Shown here: positions 9,487 through 18,829 of the stretch, piece after piece
Numbering within the stretch: the first letter of the stretch is position 1
Layout: each line of letters starts with the position of its first letter
The notes under the pieces: generated by a model
Told to the model about the DNA's origin: nothing
Seen by the model: only the letters and a program-made list of their open reading frames with translations
Databases searched by the model: none
Origin: Moraxella canis
GTDB lineage: Bacteria > Pseudomonadota > Gammaproteobacteria > Pseudomonadales > Moraxellaceae
Assembly (NCBI RefSeq): GCF_002014965.1
Contig: NZ_MUXT01000006.1
Location: forward strand, 1 to 64,000
DNA: 64,000 nucleotides
Reading direction: 5' to 3'
Translations under genes and position numbers: made by a program

Positions 9487-9962
9487 TGACAAGCGAAACC
9501 TTGACACTTGCCCTAGATTATGGGGTCAAAAAAATGGGCATGGCGCTGGGCAACAGCATCACCTGTGACGCACGCCCGTTTGATATTTTGGCGATGAATA
9601 ATGGGCAGCCTGATTGGGATAATCTGCTTGGCATCATTGAACATTGGGGTATTGATAAAGTGTTGGTGGGGCTGCCACTGAATATGGATGGCAGCGAGTC
9701 GATGCTCACCAAGCGCGCTCATAAGTTTGCGCGGCGATTGGCGCATCGGCTGGGCGAGCGTCGTCAGGCGGTTTCGGTGTTTATTTATGATGAGCGGCTC
9801 AGCTCAAAAGAAGCCAAGATGATCGCGCTTGATCACGGCTGGATTGCTTCACCGTCTGAACCGATTGATGATATTGCTGCCTGTTTATTGCTTGACAGCT
9901 ATTATCATGCGCCTAACCACGCCATCTATGTCAGCGAGCGCAAAGACTCGCATAAGGACTGA
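9486..9962 (+). CDS. ruvX: Putative pre-16S rRNA nuclease / Holliday junction resolvase YqgF
   Basis: A 158-residue RNase H-like protein. The N-terminal LALDYGVKKMGMALG carries the first catalytic aspartate. VLVGLPLNMDGSES and the YDERLSSKEAK segment with the conserved Glu follow, then DDIAACLLLDSYY near the end with the last acidic residue. Family members process the 5' end of 16S rRNA and were first proposed as Holliday junction resolvases. Its start overlaps the yqgE stop (TAATG). The next gene starts 17 bp downstream and probably belongs to the same transcript. Confidence 0.92.
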   Translation: MTSETLTLALDYGVKKMGMALGNSITCDARPFDILAMNNGQPDWDNLLGIIEHWGIDKVLVGLPLNMDGSESMLTKRAHKFARRLAHRLGERRQAVSVFIYDERLSSKEAKMIALDHGWIASPSEPIDDIAACLLLDSYYHAPNHAIYVSERKDSHKD

Positions 9963-9979
9963 GTTTGTCAGGAAATACT

Positions 9980-10435
9980 ATGCAGCACCACGCTTTGATC
10001 GCTCATCAATTTGACCAAGCCATTCGCCAAGCAAACCTAAGCGTCCGTCTAGGCTTTGGGGCGATTTTATGCTTTTGTCTTTTTGGGACTTTGGCAAGCT
10101 TGCCTGCGCTCAAAGACAGCTCATGGATTTATTATGCGTTTCATTATTTGCCGTACGCACTCATCGCCATCACCATCCCCATCAGCCTGTATCATAGCTT
10201 TTTATTGAGGCGTTATCGGGTGATGGACGGCTCAATTTTGGCAGTGATTTTGGCAACTGGGATAGCACTGCTTGGATTTGCTGCGGTGTGGGGATTGAGC
10301 GTTGGCGCAGATACGGTATTTTTTATGGCGCTGTTTTTGGCAATGATCGCTTGGTTTGGGATGCCGTTTTTGTTTCGGGTTAATCTCAAAAAATTCGCCA
10401 GTTTTTTGGAAGAAAAATCTTCAAAATCACCCTAA
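9980..10435 (+). CDS. Hypothetical four-helix membrane protein
   Basis: About 151 residues. I do not recognise a family. After a polar N-terminus (MQHHALIAHQFDQAIRQANL) come four hydrophobic helices: around FGAILCFCLFGTLASLP, FHYLPYALIAITIPISLYHS, ILAVILATGIALLGFAAVWG and FFMALFLAMIAWFGMPFLF. A short basic tail follows. The size and layout recall ATP synthase protein I-type small membrane proteins, but no atp genes are near. ATG 9980 is favoured over TTG 9965 because AGGAA precedes it. It follows ruvX by 17 bp. Confidence 0.65.
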   Translation: MQHHALIAHQFDQAIRQANLSVRLGFGAILCFCLFGTLASLPALKDSSWIYYAFHYLPYALIAITIPISLYHSFLLRRYRVMDGSILAVILATGIALLGFAAVWGLSVGADTVFFMALFLAMIAWFGMPFLFRVNLKKFASFLEEKSSKSP

Positions 10436-10550
10436 ACAGCCCATTTAAACTGCCCCAATCCAAAGACTGACCATGTAGATCATAGCTTTGCTAACTGTAG
10501 CTTTAGATCAATCAGTTAAACTTTATCCAAAATCAGAGTAAAAGACAACC

Positions 10551-10790
10551 ATGACCACCATTGATCACACCTTAGACACCAAAGGGCTGATTTGTCCTGA
10601 ACCTGTCATGCTGCTTCATAAGACCATGCGCCAAGCCCTAGGTGGCGAGCACATTGAGATTTTGGCAACCGATCCTGCCACGACGCGCGATATTCCCAAC
10701 TTTTGTCGTCATTTGGGGCATACGCTGGTCGATCAAGAGACGCTTGATGATGGCAGTTATCGCTACTTGGTTCAAAAAAAGCAAGCATAA
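10551..10790 (+). CDS. tusA: Sulfurtransferase TusA
   Basis: A 79-residue protein that passes sulfur from IscS toward TusBCD/MnmA for 2-thiouridine in tRNA. The TusA/SirA signature GLICPEPVMLLHKTMR carries the active cysteine near residue 16. TDPATTRDIPNFCRHLGH supplies the conserved TDP motif and a second cysteine. The whole protein is this one domain and the length is typical. ATG 10551 is 115 bp from the previous gene; xerD follows 22 bp later on the same strand, probably on the same transcript. Confidence 0.92.
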   Translation: MTTIDHTLDTKGLICPEPVMLLHKTMRQALGGEHIEILATDPATTRDIPNFCRHLGHTLVDQETLDDGSYRYLVQKKQA

Positions 10791-10812
10791 AGGTCAGTGA
10801 TTTTATCAAGCC

Positions 10813-11736
10813 ATGGCAAAATCTACCACACCCCGAGCCGATAGTGCGGTGATCTATGATGATGACCCAGAGTATCTGAGCCAATTTCGTGCAGCGATGC
10901 TGGCGCGCGGTCTGTCCACAGCCACCAGAAATGCGTACAGTCAAGATGTGCGCTTGTGCATTCGCTTATCAGACACGCCAGTGAGTCTGTGGCGGTCATC
11001 GGATGTGCGCGACCACTTGATGCGCCTAAAAGATGCCAATAAATCCGAGCGCTCCATCGCACGCGCTTTGGCAAGCCTTCGCCAGTTTTTTCTATGGCAA
11101 ATTGAGTCAGGTCATCGAGAAGACAATCCTTGTGAATCCATCAAAACGCCCAAGCTTGGCAAAGCGCTACCCAAAACGCTCTCCGAGCAAGAAGTCACCG
11201 CGCTACTAGATGCGCCAGATGTCTCAGGCGTGCGAGGTCTTAGGGATAAAGCCATGCTTGAGGTTTTATATGCTTGCGGCTTGCGTGTCAGTGAGCTGAC
11301 GAGCTTGTCGCTTGAGCAGCTCAATCTGAACGCAGGCTGGCTGTCAGTGACTGGTAAGGGCAACAAAATGCGCCTGATCCCGTTGGGTGAATATGCCTTA
11401 TCGGCGCTTAATGACTATTTGGCTGTACGTGGCAGTCTATTGATTGGCAAAAAAGACTGTCAAGCGGTGTTTTTGACTGAGCAAGGCGGCTACATGACGC
11501 GGCATAATTTTTGGCATTTGATCAAAAAATATGCCCTGATGGCGGGCATCAGCACCGCGATCTCACCGCACACGCTGCGCCATGCGTTTGCCACGCATTT
11601 GGTGAATCACGGTGCTGATTTGCGCAGCGTTCAGCTGTTATTGGGTCATAGCGACCTGTCCACCACGCAGATTTATACACATGTGGCGACCACAAGGCTA
11701 CAAAATCTCCATGCCGAACACCATCCCCGAGGCTGA
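10813..11736 (+). CDS. xerD: Site-specific tyrosine recombinase XerD
   Basis: A 307-residue tyrosine recombinase. The N-terminal SAM-like DNA-binding domain (FRAAMLARGLSTATRNAYSQ) is followed by the catalytic domain with the full R-K-H-R-H-Y set: the Arg in ACGLRVSELTSL, the Lys in TGKGNKMRLIPLG, HTLRHAFATHL, and LGHSDLSTTQIYTH with the nucleophile Tyr. XerD acts with XerC at dif to resolve chromosome dimers under FtsK control. The XerD rather than XerC call rests on overall resemblance, and xerC is not in the window to compare. No dif-like site was seen nearby. Confidence 0.88.
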   Translation: MAKSTTPRADSAVIYDDDPEYLSQFRAAMLARGLSTATRNAYSQDVRLCIRLSDTPVSLWRSSDVRDHLMRLKDANKSERSIARALASLRQFFLWQIESGHREDNPCESIKTPKLGKALPKTLSEQEVTALLDAPDVSGVRGLRDKAMLEVLYACGLRVSELTSLSLEQLNLNAGWLSVTGKGNKMRLIPLGEYALSALNDYLAVRGSLLIGKKDCQAVFLTEQGGYMTRHNFWHLIKKYALMAGISTAISPHTLRHAFATHLVNHGADLRSVQLLLGHSDLSTTQIYTHVATTRLQNLHAEHHPRG

Positions 11737-11868
11737 TATCGTCACGACGCTGATACTGGATGCAAAGACAGTCATATCCCATCAAATAAAATACAACTGT
11801 AAACTATAAATTCGCTGTAAATCATGCTAAGATAAAACGATCATAACTGAACTTAAGATGGATATGCC

Positions 11869-13188
11869 ATGACACAGCCAGCAAAAACCAAGCCTGCTTA
11901 TTTTGAAAAACCGGACGAGTCGCGCGTTGTGATTACAGGAATGGGGGCTTTAACTCCGATCGGAAACAGTTTGGATGACATTTGGGATAACCTCACCCAA
12001 GGCGTGAGTGGTATCACACGACTTGATGGCTTTGAGGATAAATCGGTCGCGATTGATGAATTTCGGTCTCAGATTGCCGGATTGGTCAAAAACTTTAATG
12101 CCAAAGACTACCTAAACCCCAAAGAAGCGCGCCGCTTTGATACGTTTATGCATTATGCGCAAGTGGTATCGGCGATGGCGTTGCATCATGCGGGCTTGAT
12201 TGATGATATCAAAGGCGACAGCCTACCCGTCAATGTCGATGGTGAGCGCTTTGGGGTGGTGATGGGCTCAGGTATCGGTGGGATTCAGACGATTGAAGCA
12301 AGCCGCGACACGCTCAAGGAGCACGGCGCCAAAAAAGTATCGCCATTCATCATCCCCGGGGCGATCGTCAATATGCCAGCCGGGCTCATTGCCATGCGTC
12401 ATCAATTAAAGGGCGCTAATCTTGCGACGGCGACCGCCTGCACAACATCTACCCACGCCATTGGACTGGGTGCGCGGCTGATCGCTTATGGCGACTGTGA
12501 TGCGGTATTGGTCGGCGGCAGTGAAAAAGCCTCAACACCGCTTGGGTTGTCAGGCTTTGGGGCGATGCATGCACTTTCAACGCGTAATGATGAGCCGACG
12601 CGCGCCAGCCGACCCTTTGATAAAGACCGCGATGGCTTTGTGCTTGGCGATGGGGCAGGTGCGCTGGTGCTTGAAAGTTTGGCGCACGCCAAAGCACGCG
12701 GTGCTACCATTTTGGCGGAGTTGGTCGGATTTGGGATGAGTGATGATGCCAATCACATCACCAGTCCATCGACAGGCGGAGAGGGGGCGGCTCGTGCGAT
12801 GGCAGCTGCGTTGGCTGATGCAGGCGTCAGCGCCGATCAGGTCGGTTATATTAATGCACATGGCACCAGCACACCCCAAGGTGATATTGCTGAAAGCCAA
12901 GCGATCGAGCGGCTATTTGGTCAAGATATTTTGGTGAGCTCAACCAAATCCATGACAGGGCATCTGCTTGGGGCTGCAGGGGCGATTGAAGCAATTTTTA
13001 CCATCCTTGCACTCCAAAATCAGATTTTGCCGCCGACCATTAATTTGGATCACCAAGATGAAGCGTGCCGGCTAGATTACATCCCCCATACTGCACGCCG
13101 TGTTGATGGGGTGGAATTTGCTTTATCAAACAGCTTTGGCTTTGGTGGGACTAACGGCTCGCTGTTATTCCGCCGATGGCAAGAATGA
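11869..13188 (+). CDS. fabF: 3-oxoacyl-[acyl-carrier-protein] synthase II
   Basis: A 439-residue condensing enzyme for fatty acid elongation. The catalytic triad is visible: Cys in TATACTTSTHAIG, His in INAHGTSTPQGD and His in TGHLLGAAGAIEA, with the GFGGTNGSL tail. It is about 25 residues longer than E. coli FabF because of a polar N-terminal extension (MTQPAKTKPAYFEKPDESR) ahead of the usual VVITGMGALTPIG start. No other fatty acid synthesis gene is adjacent and a strong terminator follows, so it is a single-gene unit. A FabB-like role cannot be excluded from sequence alone. Confidence 0.9.
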   Translation: MTQPAKTKPAYFEKPDESRVVITGMGALTPIGNSLDDIWDNLTQGVSGITRLDGFEDKSVAIDEFRSQIAGLVKNFNAKDYLNPKEARRFDTFMHYAQVVSAMALHHAGLIDDIKGDSLPVNVDGERFGVVMGSGIGGIQTIEASRDTLKEHGAKKVSPFIIPGAIVNMPAGLIAMRHQLKGANLATATACTTSTHAIGLGARLIAYGDCDAVLVGGSEKASTPLGLSGFGAMHALSTRNDEPTRASRPFDKDRDGFVLGDGAGALVLESLAHAKARGATILAELVGFGMSDDANHITSPSTGGEGAARAMAAALADAGVSADQVGYINAHGTSTPQGDIAESQAIERLFGQDILVSSTKSMTGHLLGAAGAIEAIFTILALQNQILPPTINLDHQDEACRLDYIPHTARRVDGVEFALSNSFGFGGTNGSLLFRRWQE

Positions 13189-13206
13189 TGCTTGCTTTTA
13201 TAGTCA

Positions 13207-13235
13207 CCCCAAGCAGATGCGCTTGGGGGTTTTTT
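13207..13235 (+). terminator. Rho-independent terminator of fabF
   Basis: An 8-bp GC-rich stem (CCCCAAGC with GCTTGGGG), 6-nt loop AGATGC and a run of six T. It begins 19 nt after the fabF stop. Confidence 0.9.
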
Positions 13236-13336
13236 GTATCTGAGATAAAATCGTGGATGCAATGGTAAATGCGTGTCAATTTCACTATAATGGCACAATG
13301 ACTCATTGACCTATTATCAATTCATTTGGATCACTC

Positions 13337-14572
13337 ATGCCGAATCATGCCACGACACCGACGCCCAAGATGAGCACGACTGCCAAAACCTCATTATTGC
13401 TATTGATTGTTGGGCTGATTTTTGCGGCGGCGAACATGCGCTCGCCTTTGGTGATGATCGGCTCAATCGCGCCCATGCTGTCTGATGATTTTGGGTTGTC
13501 GGCGGCGCAGATTGGATATCTTGGCGCGATGCCGATGCCGTTGTTTGCGTTTGGCTCATTGATGGCGGCAGTACTGGCTAGAAAATTTGGGCTTGAGCGG
13601 ATGATGATTGGCATGACGCTTTTGTTGGCGTTAGGGGTCGCGATGCGAAACTGGTTTGGGGTGATGGAGCTGTATGTTGGCACGCTGATTTTGTCATTTG
13701 CCATTGGGATGCTAAACGCGCTGACTGCCCCATTTATCAAGCAGTACGCCCCTGATAATATTTCGCTTGCCACAGGGGTGTTTAGTTTGAGTATGTCCAC
13801 CTTGGCAGGCTTTGGTGCTTGGGTGGTGGTGCCGCTTGCCAATGATCTGGGTTGGCGGCTTGCGATGAGTGGCTGGGCGATCTTTGGTGTGGTCGCAGCG
13901 CTGGTGTGGTGGCAAATATATCGCCAAAGCCAGCCAAGTCTGCCCATGGCAGCGCCTGATTTGCCCGTGGCTGATACGCCCATCCGTCCACCCATCTTGA
14001 TCAACCCTTGGCAAAAAAAAGCCGCTTGGCAGATGGCGGTGCTGCTTGGGCTTCAGTCGTTTTTATTTTATACCTTGGCAAGCTTTTTACCGTCCATTGG
14101 CATGGGCTTTGGGGCGACACTGGATGAAGCAACACGCTTGGCACTGGTGTTTCAGCTGATGGCGCCACCTGCCATCATACTGCTGACTTGGCTGATGCGC
14201 CGTGGTGCGTCTGCGCGAGCGTTTGCGTTGGCAGGCTGTCTGATGAATGCTGCTGGTGCTTTTGGGCTTTTGCTGATGCCTAGCTTGATGATGCTTTGGT
14301 CGGCACTGATGGGTTTTGGCTGTGCGCTGATTTTTACCTTAAGTCTGATGATGTTTTCTTTGCGCACCTCAAGCACCGAAACTGCGCGCGATTTATCAAG
14401 CATGGTGCAAGCGGTGGGCTATAGTATCGCTTTGTTTGGTCCTTTGGTGATTGGCAAATTATATGAACATCAAGGCGATTGGCAGCTGCCCTTGACGGTG
14501 ATGGCAGCGCTCATGCTGATCAATATCCCATTTGGGGTGTGGGCAGCCAGCGAAACCAAGATCGATCAGTGA
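13337..14572 (+). CDS. MFS transporter, CynX/NimT-like
   Basis: A 411-residue major facilitator protein with about 12 membrane helices and a central cytoplasmic loop near residues 198-228 (QSQPSLPMAAPDLPVADTP). The first helix ends with AAANMRSPLVMIGSIAPMLS, typical of the cyanate/nitroimidazole (CynX/NimT) subfamily. GLSAAQIGYLGAMPMPLFAFG and a modified A-motif near ARKFGLERMM follow. The substrate is not predictable; members export or import small anions, drugs or amino-acid-like compounds. It stands alone after the fabF terminator. Confidence 0.85.
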   Translation: MPNHATTPTPKMSTTAKTSLLLLIVGLIFAAANMRSPLVMIGSIAPMLSDDFGLSAAQIGYLGAMPMPLFAFGSLMAAVLARKFGLERMMIGMTLLLALGVAMRNWFGVMELYVGTLILSFAIGMLNALTAPFIKQYAPDNISLATGVFSLSMSTLAGFGAWVVVPLANDLGWRLAMSGWAIFGVVAALVWWQIYRQSQPSLPMAAPDLPVADTPIRPPILINPWQKKAAWQMAVLLGLQSFLFYTLASFLPSIGMGFGATLDEATRLALVFQLMAPPAIILLTWLMRRGASARAFALAGCLMNAAGAFGLLLMPSLMMLWSALMGFGCALIFTLSLMMFSLRTSSTETARDLSSMVQAVGYSIALFGPLVIGKLYEHQGDWQLPLTVMAALMLINIPFGVWAASETKIDQ

Positions 14573-14588
14573 GTCATTTGGCAAAACT

Positions 14589-14617
14589 TTGCAAAAAGTT
14601 AACAGCTGTTTTATAAT
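14589..14617 (+). promoter_or_regulatory. Probable sigma-70 promoter upstream of nfeD
   Basis: TTGCAA (14589-14594) and a perfect TATAAT (14612-14617) separated by 17 bp, just after the MFS gene stop. It is the best complete promoter in the window. A transcript from here would have a leader of about 170 nt before nfeD; nothing recognisable is encoded in that leader. Confidence 0.55.
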
Positions 14618-14794
14618 CAACTAAACTGTGGTGGTATTTTTAAGTAACCTACATTAAATATCAACATCTCAGCTAATCAAAAGCTTGGGATGACCATTCA
14701 ATGACACCACATGCCAATTCTTTAAAAGTGCTCAATGATCGCTTGCTGAATTTGGGCGGTGCAGTGCGTTATGATTCGATGAAAAGGGGTGAAT

Positions 14795-15244
14795 ATGGGA
14801 TTGCAGCCATGGCATTGGGCGGTGATCGGAATGCTATTGATGATGGGCGAGATGTTTGTGCCAAGCTTCACCATGCTTTGGTTTGGCGTGGCAGCCATCA
14901 TCACAGCCTTGATCGCTTGGTTGATGCCGATGGGCTTATTGAGCCAAGTGATCATTTGGCTCAGCTTGTCGATCGTGGCGTGCGTTTTGTGGTTTAAGCT
15001 CATACAGCCGCAGATTAAGATGCGAACCAAGGCAGGTCTAGGCGGCTCAGTGATCATCGGTGAGATTGGCATGATCGTCTCGCCTGTGATGACAAATGGC
15101 GTGGGCGTGGTCAGATTTTCTGTGCCGAAAGTCGGCGCTGCCGAATGGGTGTGCCGCACGCTTGATGGTCATCCCATCGAAGTTGGCACGCGTGTGATCG
15201 TCACTGCCGTGATGGGTAATGAGCTGATTGTCATACCAAAATAA
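14795..15244 (+). CDS. NfeD family membrane protein
   Basis: About 149 residues. Two or three N-terminal membrane helices (WAVIGMLLMMGEMFVPSFTM, AAIITALIAWLMP, VIIWLSLSIVACVLWF) are followed by a C-terminal OB-fold-like beta domain (GEIGMIVSPVMTNGVGVVRF, EVGTRVIVTAVMGNELIVIP). This is the short NfeD type that partners SPFH/stomatin proteins in membrane microdomains, and a stomatin gene follows 36 bp later. ATG 14795 is chosen because AAGGGG lies exactly 6 nt upstream; GTG 14789 is in frame but sits on that site. Confidence 0.9.
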   Translation: MGLQPWHWAVIGMLLMMGEMFVPSFTMLWFGVAAIITALIAWLMPMGLLSQVIIWLSLSIVACVLWFKLIQPQIKMRTKAGLGGSVIIGEIGMIVSPVMTNGVGVVRFSVPKVGAAEWVCRTLDGHPIEVGTRVIVTAVMGNELIVIPK

Positions 15245-15280
15245 CGCCAAATTTATTTTTACATAATAACAGGGGAAGCT

Positions 15281-16138
15281 ATGGAATTTACAATCATTGT
15301 TTTGGCGCTCATCGCCTTGGTGGTATTCACCATCTATAAAGGCGTAAAAATGGTGTCGCAAGGCGAAAAGTGGATCATTCAGCGCTTAGGTAAATATCAT
15401 CAAACGCTTGAGCCAGGTCTGAATTTTATCATTCCTTATGTGGATAATGTGGCTTACAAAGTCACCACCAAAGACATCGTGCTTGATATTCCAAGCCAAG
15501 AAGTCATCACGCGTGATAACGTGGTTATCATCGCCAATGCGGTAGCATACATTAACATCGTGCAGCCTGAGCACGCGGTCTACGGCATCGAAAACTATGA
15601 GCACGGTATCCGCAACTTGGTACAAACCTCGCTGCGCTCCATCATCGGTGAGATGGATTTGGATGCAGCGCTATCAAGCCGAGATCAAATCAAAGCGCAG
15701 CTCAAGCATGCCATCAGTGATGACATCTCTGACTGGGGAATCACCCTAAAAACGGTAGAAATCCAAGACATCAAGCCATCAGCAACCATGCAGCTGGCTA
15801 TGGAAGAACAAGCCGCCGCTGAGCGTCAGCGCCGCGCCACCGTCACCCGCGCTGATGGTCAAAAACAAGCCGCCATCTTAGAAGCAGATGGTCGCCTAGA
15901 AGCTTCTCGCCGCGATGCCGAAGCTCAAGTGGTACTTGCACGCGGCTCTGAAGAGTCGATCCGCCTGATCTCACAAGCGATGGATGGCAAAGACATGCCT
16001 GTGGTGTACCTACTGGGCGAGCAGTACATCAAAGCCATGAATGAGATGGCAAAATCTAATAACGCCAAAATGGTGGTGCTGCCTGCTGACATTCTAAATA
16101 CCGTCAAAGGCTTGGTAGGTGATAAATTTAAAGTCTAA
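15281..16138 (+). CDS. SPFH/Band 7 stomatin-like protein (QmcA type)
   Basis: A 285-residue inner-membrane scaffold protein. One N-terminal membrane helix (IIVLALIALVVFTIYKGV) precedes the SPFH domain (VSQGEKWIIQRLGKYHQTLE, GLNFIIPYVDNVAYK, residues about 25-200). A charged Ala/Glu-rich coiled coil follows (EEQAAAERQRRATVTRADGQ and on). Such proteins oligomerise into membrane rings and often associate with FtsH or organise lipid microdomains. The nfeD-stomatin pair is a conserved two-gene unit. ATG follows AGGGGAAGCT. A 16-bp stem terminator follows. Confidence 0.92.
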   Translation: MEFTIIVLALIALVVFTIYKGVKMVSQGEKWIIQRLGKYHQTLEPGLNFIIPYVDNVAYKVTTKDIVLDIPSQEVITRDNVVIIANAVAYINIVQPEHAVYGIENYEHGIRNLVQTSLRSIIGEMDLDAALSSRDQIKAQLKHAISDDISDWGITLKTVEIQDIKPSATMQLAMEEQAAAERQRRATVTRADGQKQAAILEADGRLEASRRDAEAQVVLARGSEESIRLISQAMDGKDMPVVYLLGEQYIKAMNEMAKSNNAKMVVLPADILNTVKGLVGDKFKV

Positions 16139-16155
16139 GACAAGCTTGATCAAAT

Positions 16156-16195
16156 CATAAAAATAGCCACTAGAATCTGAGTGGCTATTTTTATG
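16156..16195. terminator. Bidirectional terminator between convergent genes
   Basis: A perfect 16-bp inverted repeat (CATAAAAATAGCCACT with AGTGGCTATTTTTATG), loop of 8 nt, A-rich on the left arm and T-rich on the right. It lies in the 68-bp gap between the convergent stomatin and phosphomannomutase genes, so it can serve both. Confidence 0.9.
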
Positions 16196-16206
16196 GCTAA
16201 GATGGA

Positions 16207-17625
16207 TCAATGGTCGGCAGCGATTGCACCTTGACTGTGTAGATAGTCGATGATTTCTTTGATTTTTTGAGCTAAAAGATTGGCATCACCGCGCGCCTCG
16301 ACATTCAGGCGGATCAAAGGCTCGGTATTGCTTGAGCGCAAATTAAACCGCCAATCCCCAAAATCCAGGCTCAGCCCATCTAAGGTGTTTTTTTGGGGGC
16401 TGTGGTCAGCGTATTTTTGCTCTAAGCCTTGGCTGATGGCAGCAGCATCAGTTTCACCCAGTCTAAAATTAAGCTCACCTGAACTTGGGAAGTCTTGAAT
16501 ATAATCATCTACCAGCTCTGCCAAAGACTTGCCTGTGACCGACAATAGCTCAATCAGCAGCAGCCAAGGAATCATGCCGCTGTCACAATAAAAAAAGTCT
16601 TTAAAATAATGGTGCGCTGACATCTCGCCGCCATAAATCGCCTGCGTCTCGCGCATGACTTGCTTGATGAACGAATGCCCTGATTTACTTAGGGCAGGCA
16701 CGCCTTGCATCTTTTCGATGACATTTTGGGTATTATAAATTACACGCGGATCATAGACGATGGTCTGCCCAGGATGTTTTTGTAAAAATGCAGCCGCCAG
16801 CATCCCGACCACATAACTGCCATCAATAAAGCGTCCATTGGCATCAAATAAAAAACAGCGGTCAAAATCGCCATCAAATGCCACGCCAAAATCCGCACCC
16901 GTGCTTAGCACCGCATCACGGGTCGCGGCTTGATTGGCGACGATCATGGGGTTTGGAATGCCATTTGGAAAGCTGCCATCTGGCTGATGATGCACTTTGA
17001 TCAGCTCAATGGGTGAGCCTGCCAAGCGCTCTTCAAGAGCATCGACCACAGGACCTGCTGAGCCATTGCCGCTGTTGACGACGATTTTTTTGGGGGTGAA
17101 CTTAGTAATATCCACAAAGCTCATCAGCTTATCGACATAAGCGGTTTTATCGGGGTTTTGGGTGATACTGCCTTTTTGGTTTTCAATAAAATCGCCGCTT
17201 TCAGCCAGTGCGCGTACTTCGATCAATCCCGTATCGGCGCTGATGGGGCGTGAGTTTTCACGCACCATTTTTAAGCCATTATAATTGATGGGGTTGTGGC
17301 TTGCGGTCACCTCGATGCCGCCGATGGCTTGATAATGACTGGTCGCAAAATACACCTCCTCGGTGCCTGTCATCCCAAGGTCAATCACATCCACGCCTGC
17401 ATCGGTGATACCTTCGATGGCGGCGACTTTGAGCGCATGGCTTGAAGGTCTGATGTCTGAGCCGATGACGATGGCGGGGCGCTCGGTGGTGTTTTGGGAT
17501 TTTAGGATTTGGGCAAAGGCGCGAGCGATGCGATAGCTGATATGCTCATCAAGTGTCACATCCAGCTCACCGCGCACATCATACGCCTTAAAACATGAAA
17601 TGGTGATGGGAGAAAATATTGTCAC
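16207..17625 (-). CDS. Phosphomannomutase/phosphoglucomutase
   Basis: A 472-residue alpha-D-phosphohexomutase that interconverts 6-phosphate and 1-phosphate forms of mannose or glucose. Four domains are marked by SCFKAYDVRGELD (residue 10 on), the phosphoserine loop VTASHNPINYNG, the metal loop AFDGDFDRCFLFD and the sugar-specificity loop GGEMSAHHYF, with the phosphate-binding RSSNTEPLIRLN at the end. The family includes AlgC and ManB/CpsG. Start is GTG with AAGGAC 7 nt upstream. It could supply glucose-1-phosphate to GalU (61982-62848) and so to capsule precursors, which is inference. Confidence 0.9.
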   Translation of the reverse strand: MTIFSPITISCFKAYDVRGELDVTLDEHISYRIARAFAQILKSQNTTERPAIVIGSDIRPSSHALKVAAIEGITDAGVDVIDLGMTGTEEVYFATSHYQAIGGIEVTASHNPINYNGLKMVRENSRPISADTGLIEVRALAESGDFIENQKGSITQNPDKTAYVDKLMSFVDITKFTPKKIVVNSGNGSAGPVVDALEERLAGSPIELIKVHHQPDGSFPNGIPNPMIVANQAATRDAVLSTGADFGVAFDGDFDRCFLFDANGRFIDGSYVVGMLAAAFLQKHPGQTIVYDPRVIYNTQNVIEKMQGVPALSKSGHSFIKQVMRETQAIYGGEMSAHHYFKDFFYCDSGMIPWLLLIELLSVTGKSLAELVDDYIQDFPSSGELNFRLGETDAAAISQGLEQKYADHSPQKNTLDGLSLDFGDWRFNLRSSNTEPLIRLNVEARGDANLLAQKIKEIIDYLHSQGAIAADH

Positions 17626-17831
17626 AATCGGTGTCCTTAAATCAGATCATATACTCTTTCATTGTATCATGGTTTTTAAGAAATGATCATCTGCACTTAT
17701 TCGACAAATCACAAAATGGCATAAAGACTTGGTTAAATGGCATAATAATTAGCATGCCCGTTCATACCAAAAACCTTAAAAATTTGTTATAGTGAAAGAC
17801 ATCAAAACTACATCGAAATCGGAGAGTGGGT

Positions 17832-18761
17832 ATGAAAATTGCAAAAAACATCACACAGCTGATCGGCGGTACGCCTTTGGTTGAGCTGACGCAGTTGACG
17901 CAGGGGTTGGGCGCTCGCGTGGTGGCGAAGCTTGAGTATTTTAATCCTGCAAGCTCGGTCAAGGATCGCATTGCCCTTGCGATGATTGACGATGCCGAAA
18001 AGTCAGGACTTTTGACCAAAGATACCACCATCGTCGAGGCGACCAGCGGTAACACAGGTATTGGACTTGCGATGGTGGCGGCAGCGCGTGGCTACCGTTT
18101 GGTGATCACGATGCCTGAGAGCATGAGCCTTGAGCGCCGTGCGCTGCTTCGTGCTTATGGTGCCGAGCTTGTACTGACGCCAGCTGCTGAAGGGATGGGC
18201 GGCGCCATCGCCAAAGCCAATGAGCTTGCTGCCCAAGATGGCTACTTTATGCCGCGTCAATTTGACAATTTGGCCAACCCACAAGTACACCGTGATACCA
18301 CTGCCGAAGAGATTTGGGCGGACACAGACGGTCAGGTAGATATTTTTGTGTCAGGCGTGGGCACGGGCGGCACAGTCACAGGCGTCGGTGAAGCGCTCAA
18401 AGCCAAAAAAGAAGACATTCAAGTTGTCGCGGTCGAGCCGCTGGCATCACCTGTCTTATCAGGCGGCGAAAAAGGTCCGCACCCGATCCAAGGCATCGGC
18501 GCAGGATTCATTCCATCGGTGCTTAATACCGACATCTATGATGAAGTCATCAAAGTAGCGAATGAAGATGCTTTTGGTGTGGCGCGCGATATGGCAGCCA
18601 AAGAAGGCTTGCTTGTTGGCATCTCGTCAGGCGCGGCAGTGTCGGCGGCGCTTGAATTGGCAGCACGCGAAGAAAACGCAGGCAAGCTTATCGTCGTCAT
18701 CATCCCTTCATCCGGTGAGCGCTACTTGTCAACAGCGTTATTCGCTGATTTGGCGCAATGA
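17832..18761 (+). CDS. cysK: Cysteine synthase (O-acetylserine sulfhydrylase)
   Basis: A 309-residue PLP enzyme that makes cysteine from O-acetylserine and sulfide. The PLP lysine lies in [14 protein letters not shown]. The substrate loop is [14 protein letters not shown], the phosphate-binding loop is [14 protein letters not shown], and the C-terminal GISSGAAV is intact. The IGGTPLVEL start and the length fit CysK more than CysM, although the two overlap. ATG 17832 has GGAGAG upstream; an in-frame GTG at 17826 overlaps that site and is unlikely. A terminator follows immediately. Confidence 0.9.
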   Translation: MKIAKNITQLIGGTPLVELTQLTQGLGARVVAKLEYFNPASSVKDRIALAMIDDAEKSGLLTKDTTIVEATSGNTGIGLAMVAAARGYRLVITMPESMSLERRALLRAYGAELVLTPAAEGMGGAIAKANELAAQDGYFMPRQFDNLANPQVHRDTTAEEIWADTDGQVDIFVSGVGTGGTVTGVGEALKAKKEDIQVVAVEPLASPVLSGGEKGPHPIQGIGAGFIPSVLNTDIYDEVIKVANEDAFGVARDMAAKEGLLVGISSGAAVSAALELAAREENAGKLIVVIIPSSGERYLSTALFADLAQ

Positions 18762-18780
18762 TCATCTTTTTAAATTGACC

Positions 18781-18820
18781 AAACTCTCCTTGTTGTTATA
18801 ATAACAAGGAGAGTTTTTTT
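18781..18820 (+). terminator. Rho-independent terminator of cysK
   Basis: A 14-bp perfect stem (AAACTCTCCTTGTT with AACAAGGAGAGTTT) and a run of seven T, 20 nt after the cysK stop. The mazG ribosome binding site GGAGGG begins right after the T run, so mazG expression must come either from readthrough or from a promoter inside cysK. Confidence 0.9.
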
Positions 18821-18829
18821 GGAGGGCTT

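Noticed and set aside
13345..14004. 219-codon minus-strand open frame opposite the MFS transporter
   Set aside because: The plus-strand product is a clear 12-helix transporter. The opposite frame has no ribosome binding site and no recognisable domain.
14701..14997. 98-codon plus-strand frame overlapping the start of nfeD
   Set aside because: It lacks a ribosome binding site, its second half is the shifted frame of nfeD, and no family is recognised. The AAGGGG site supports nfeD at 14795.
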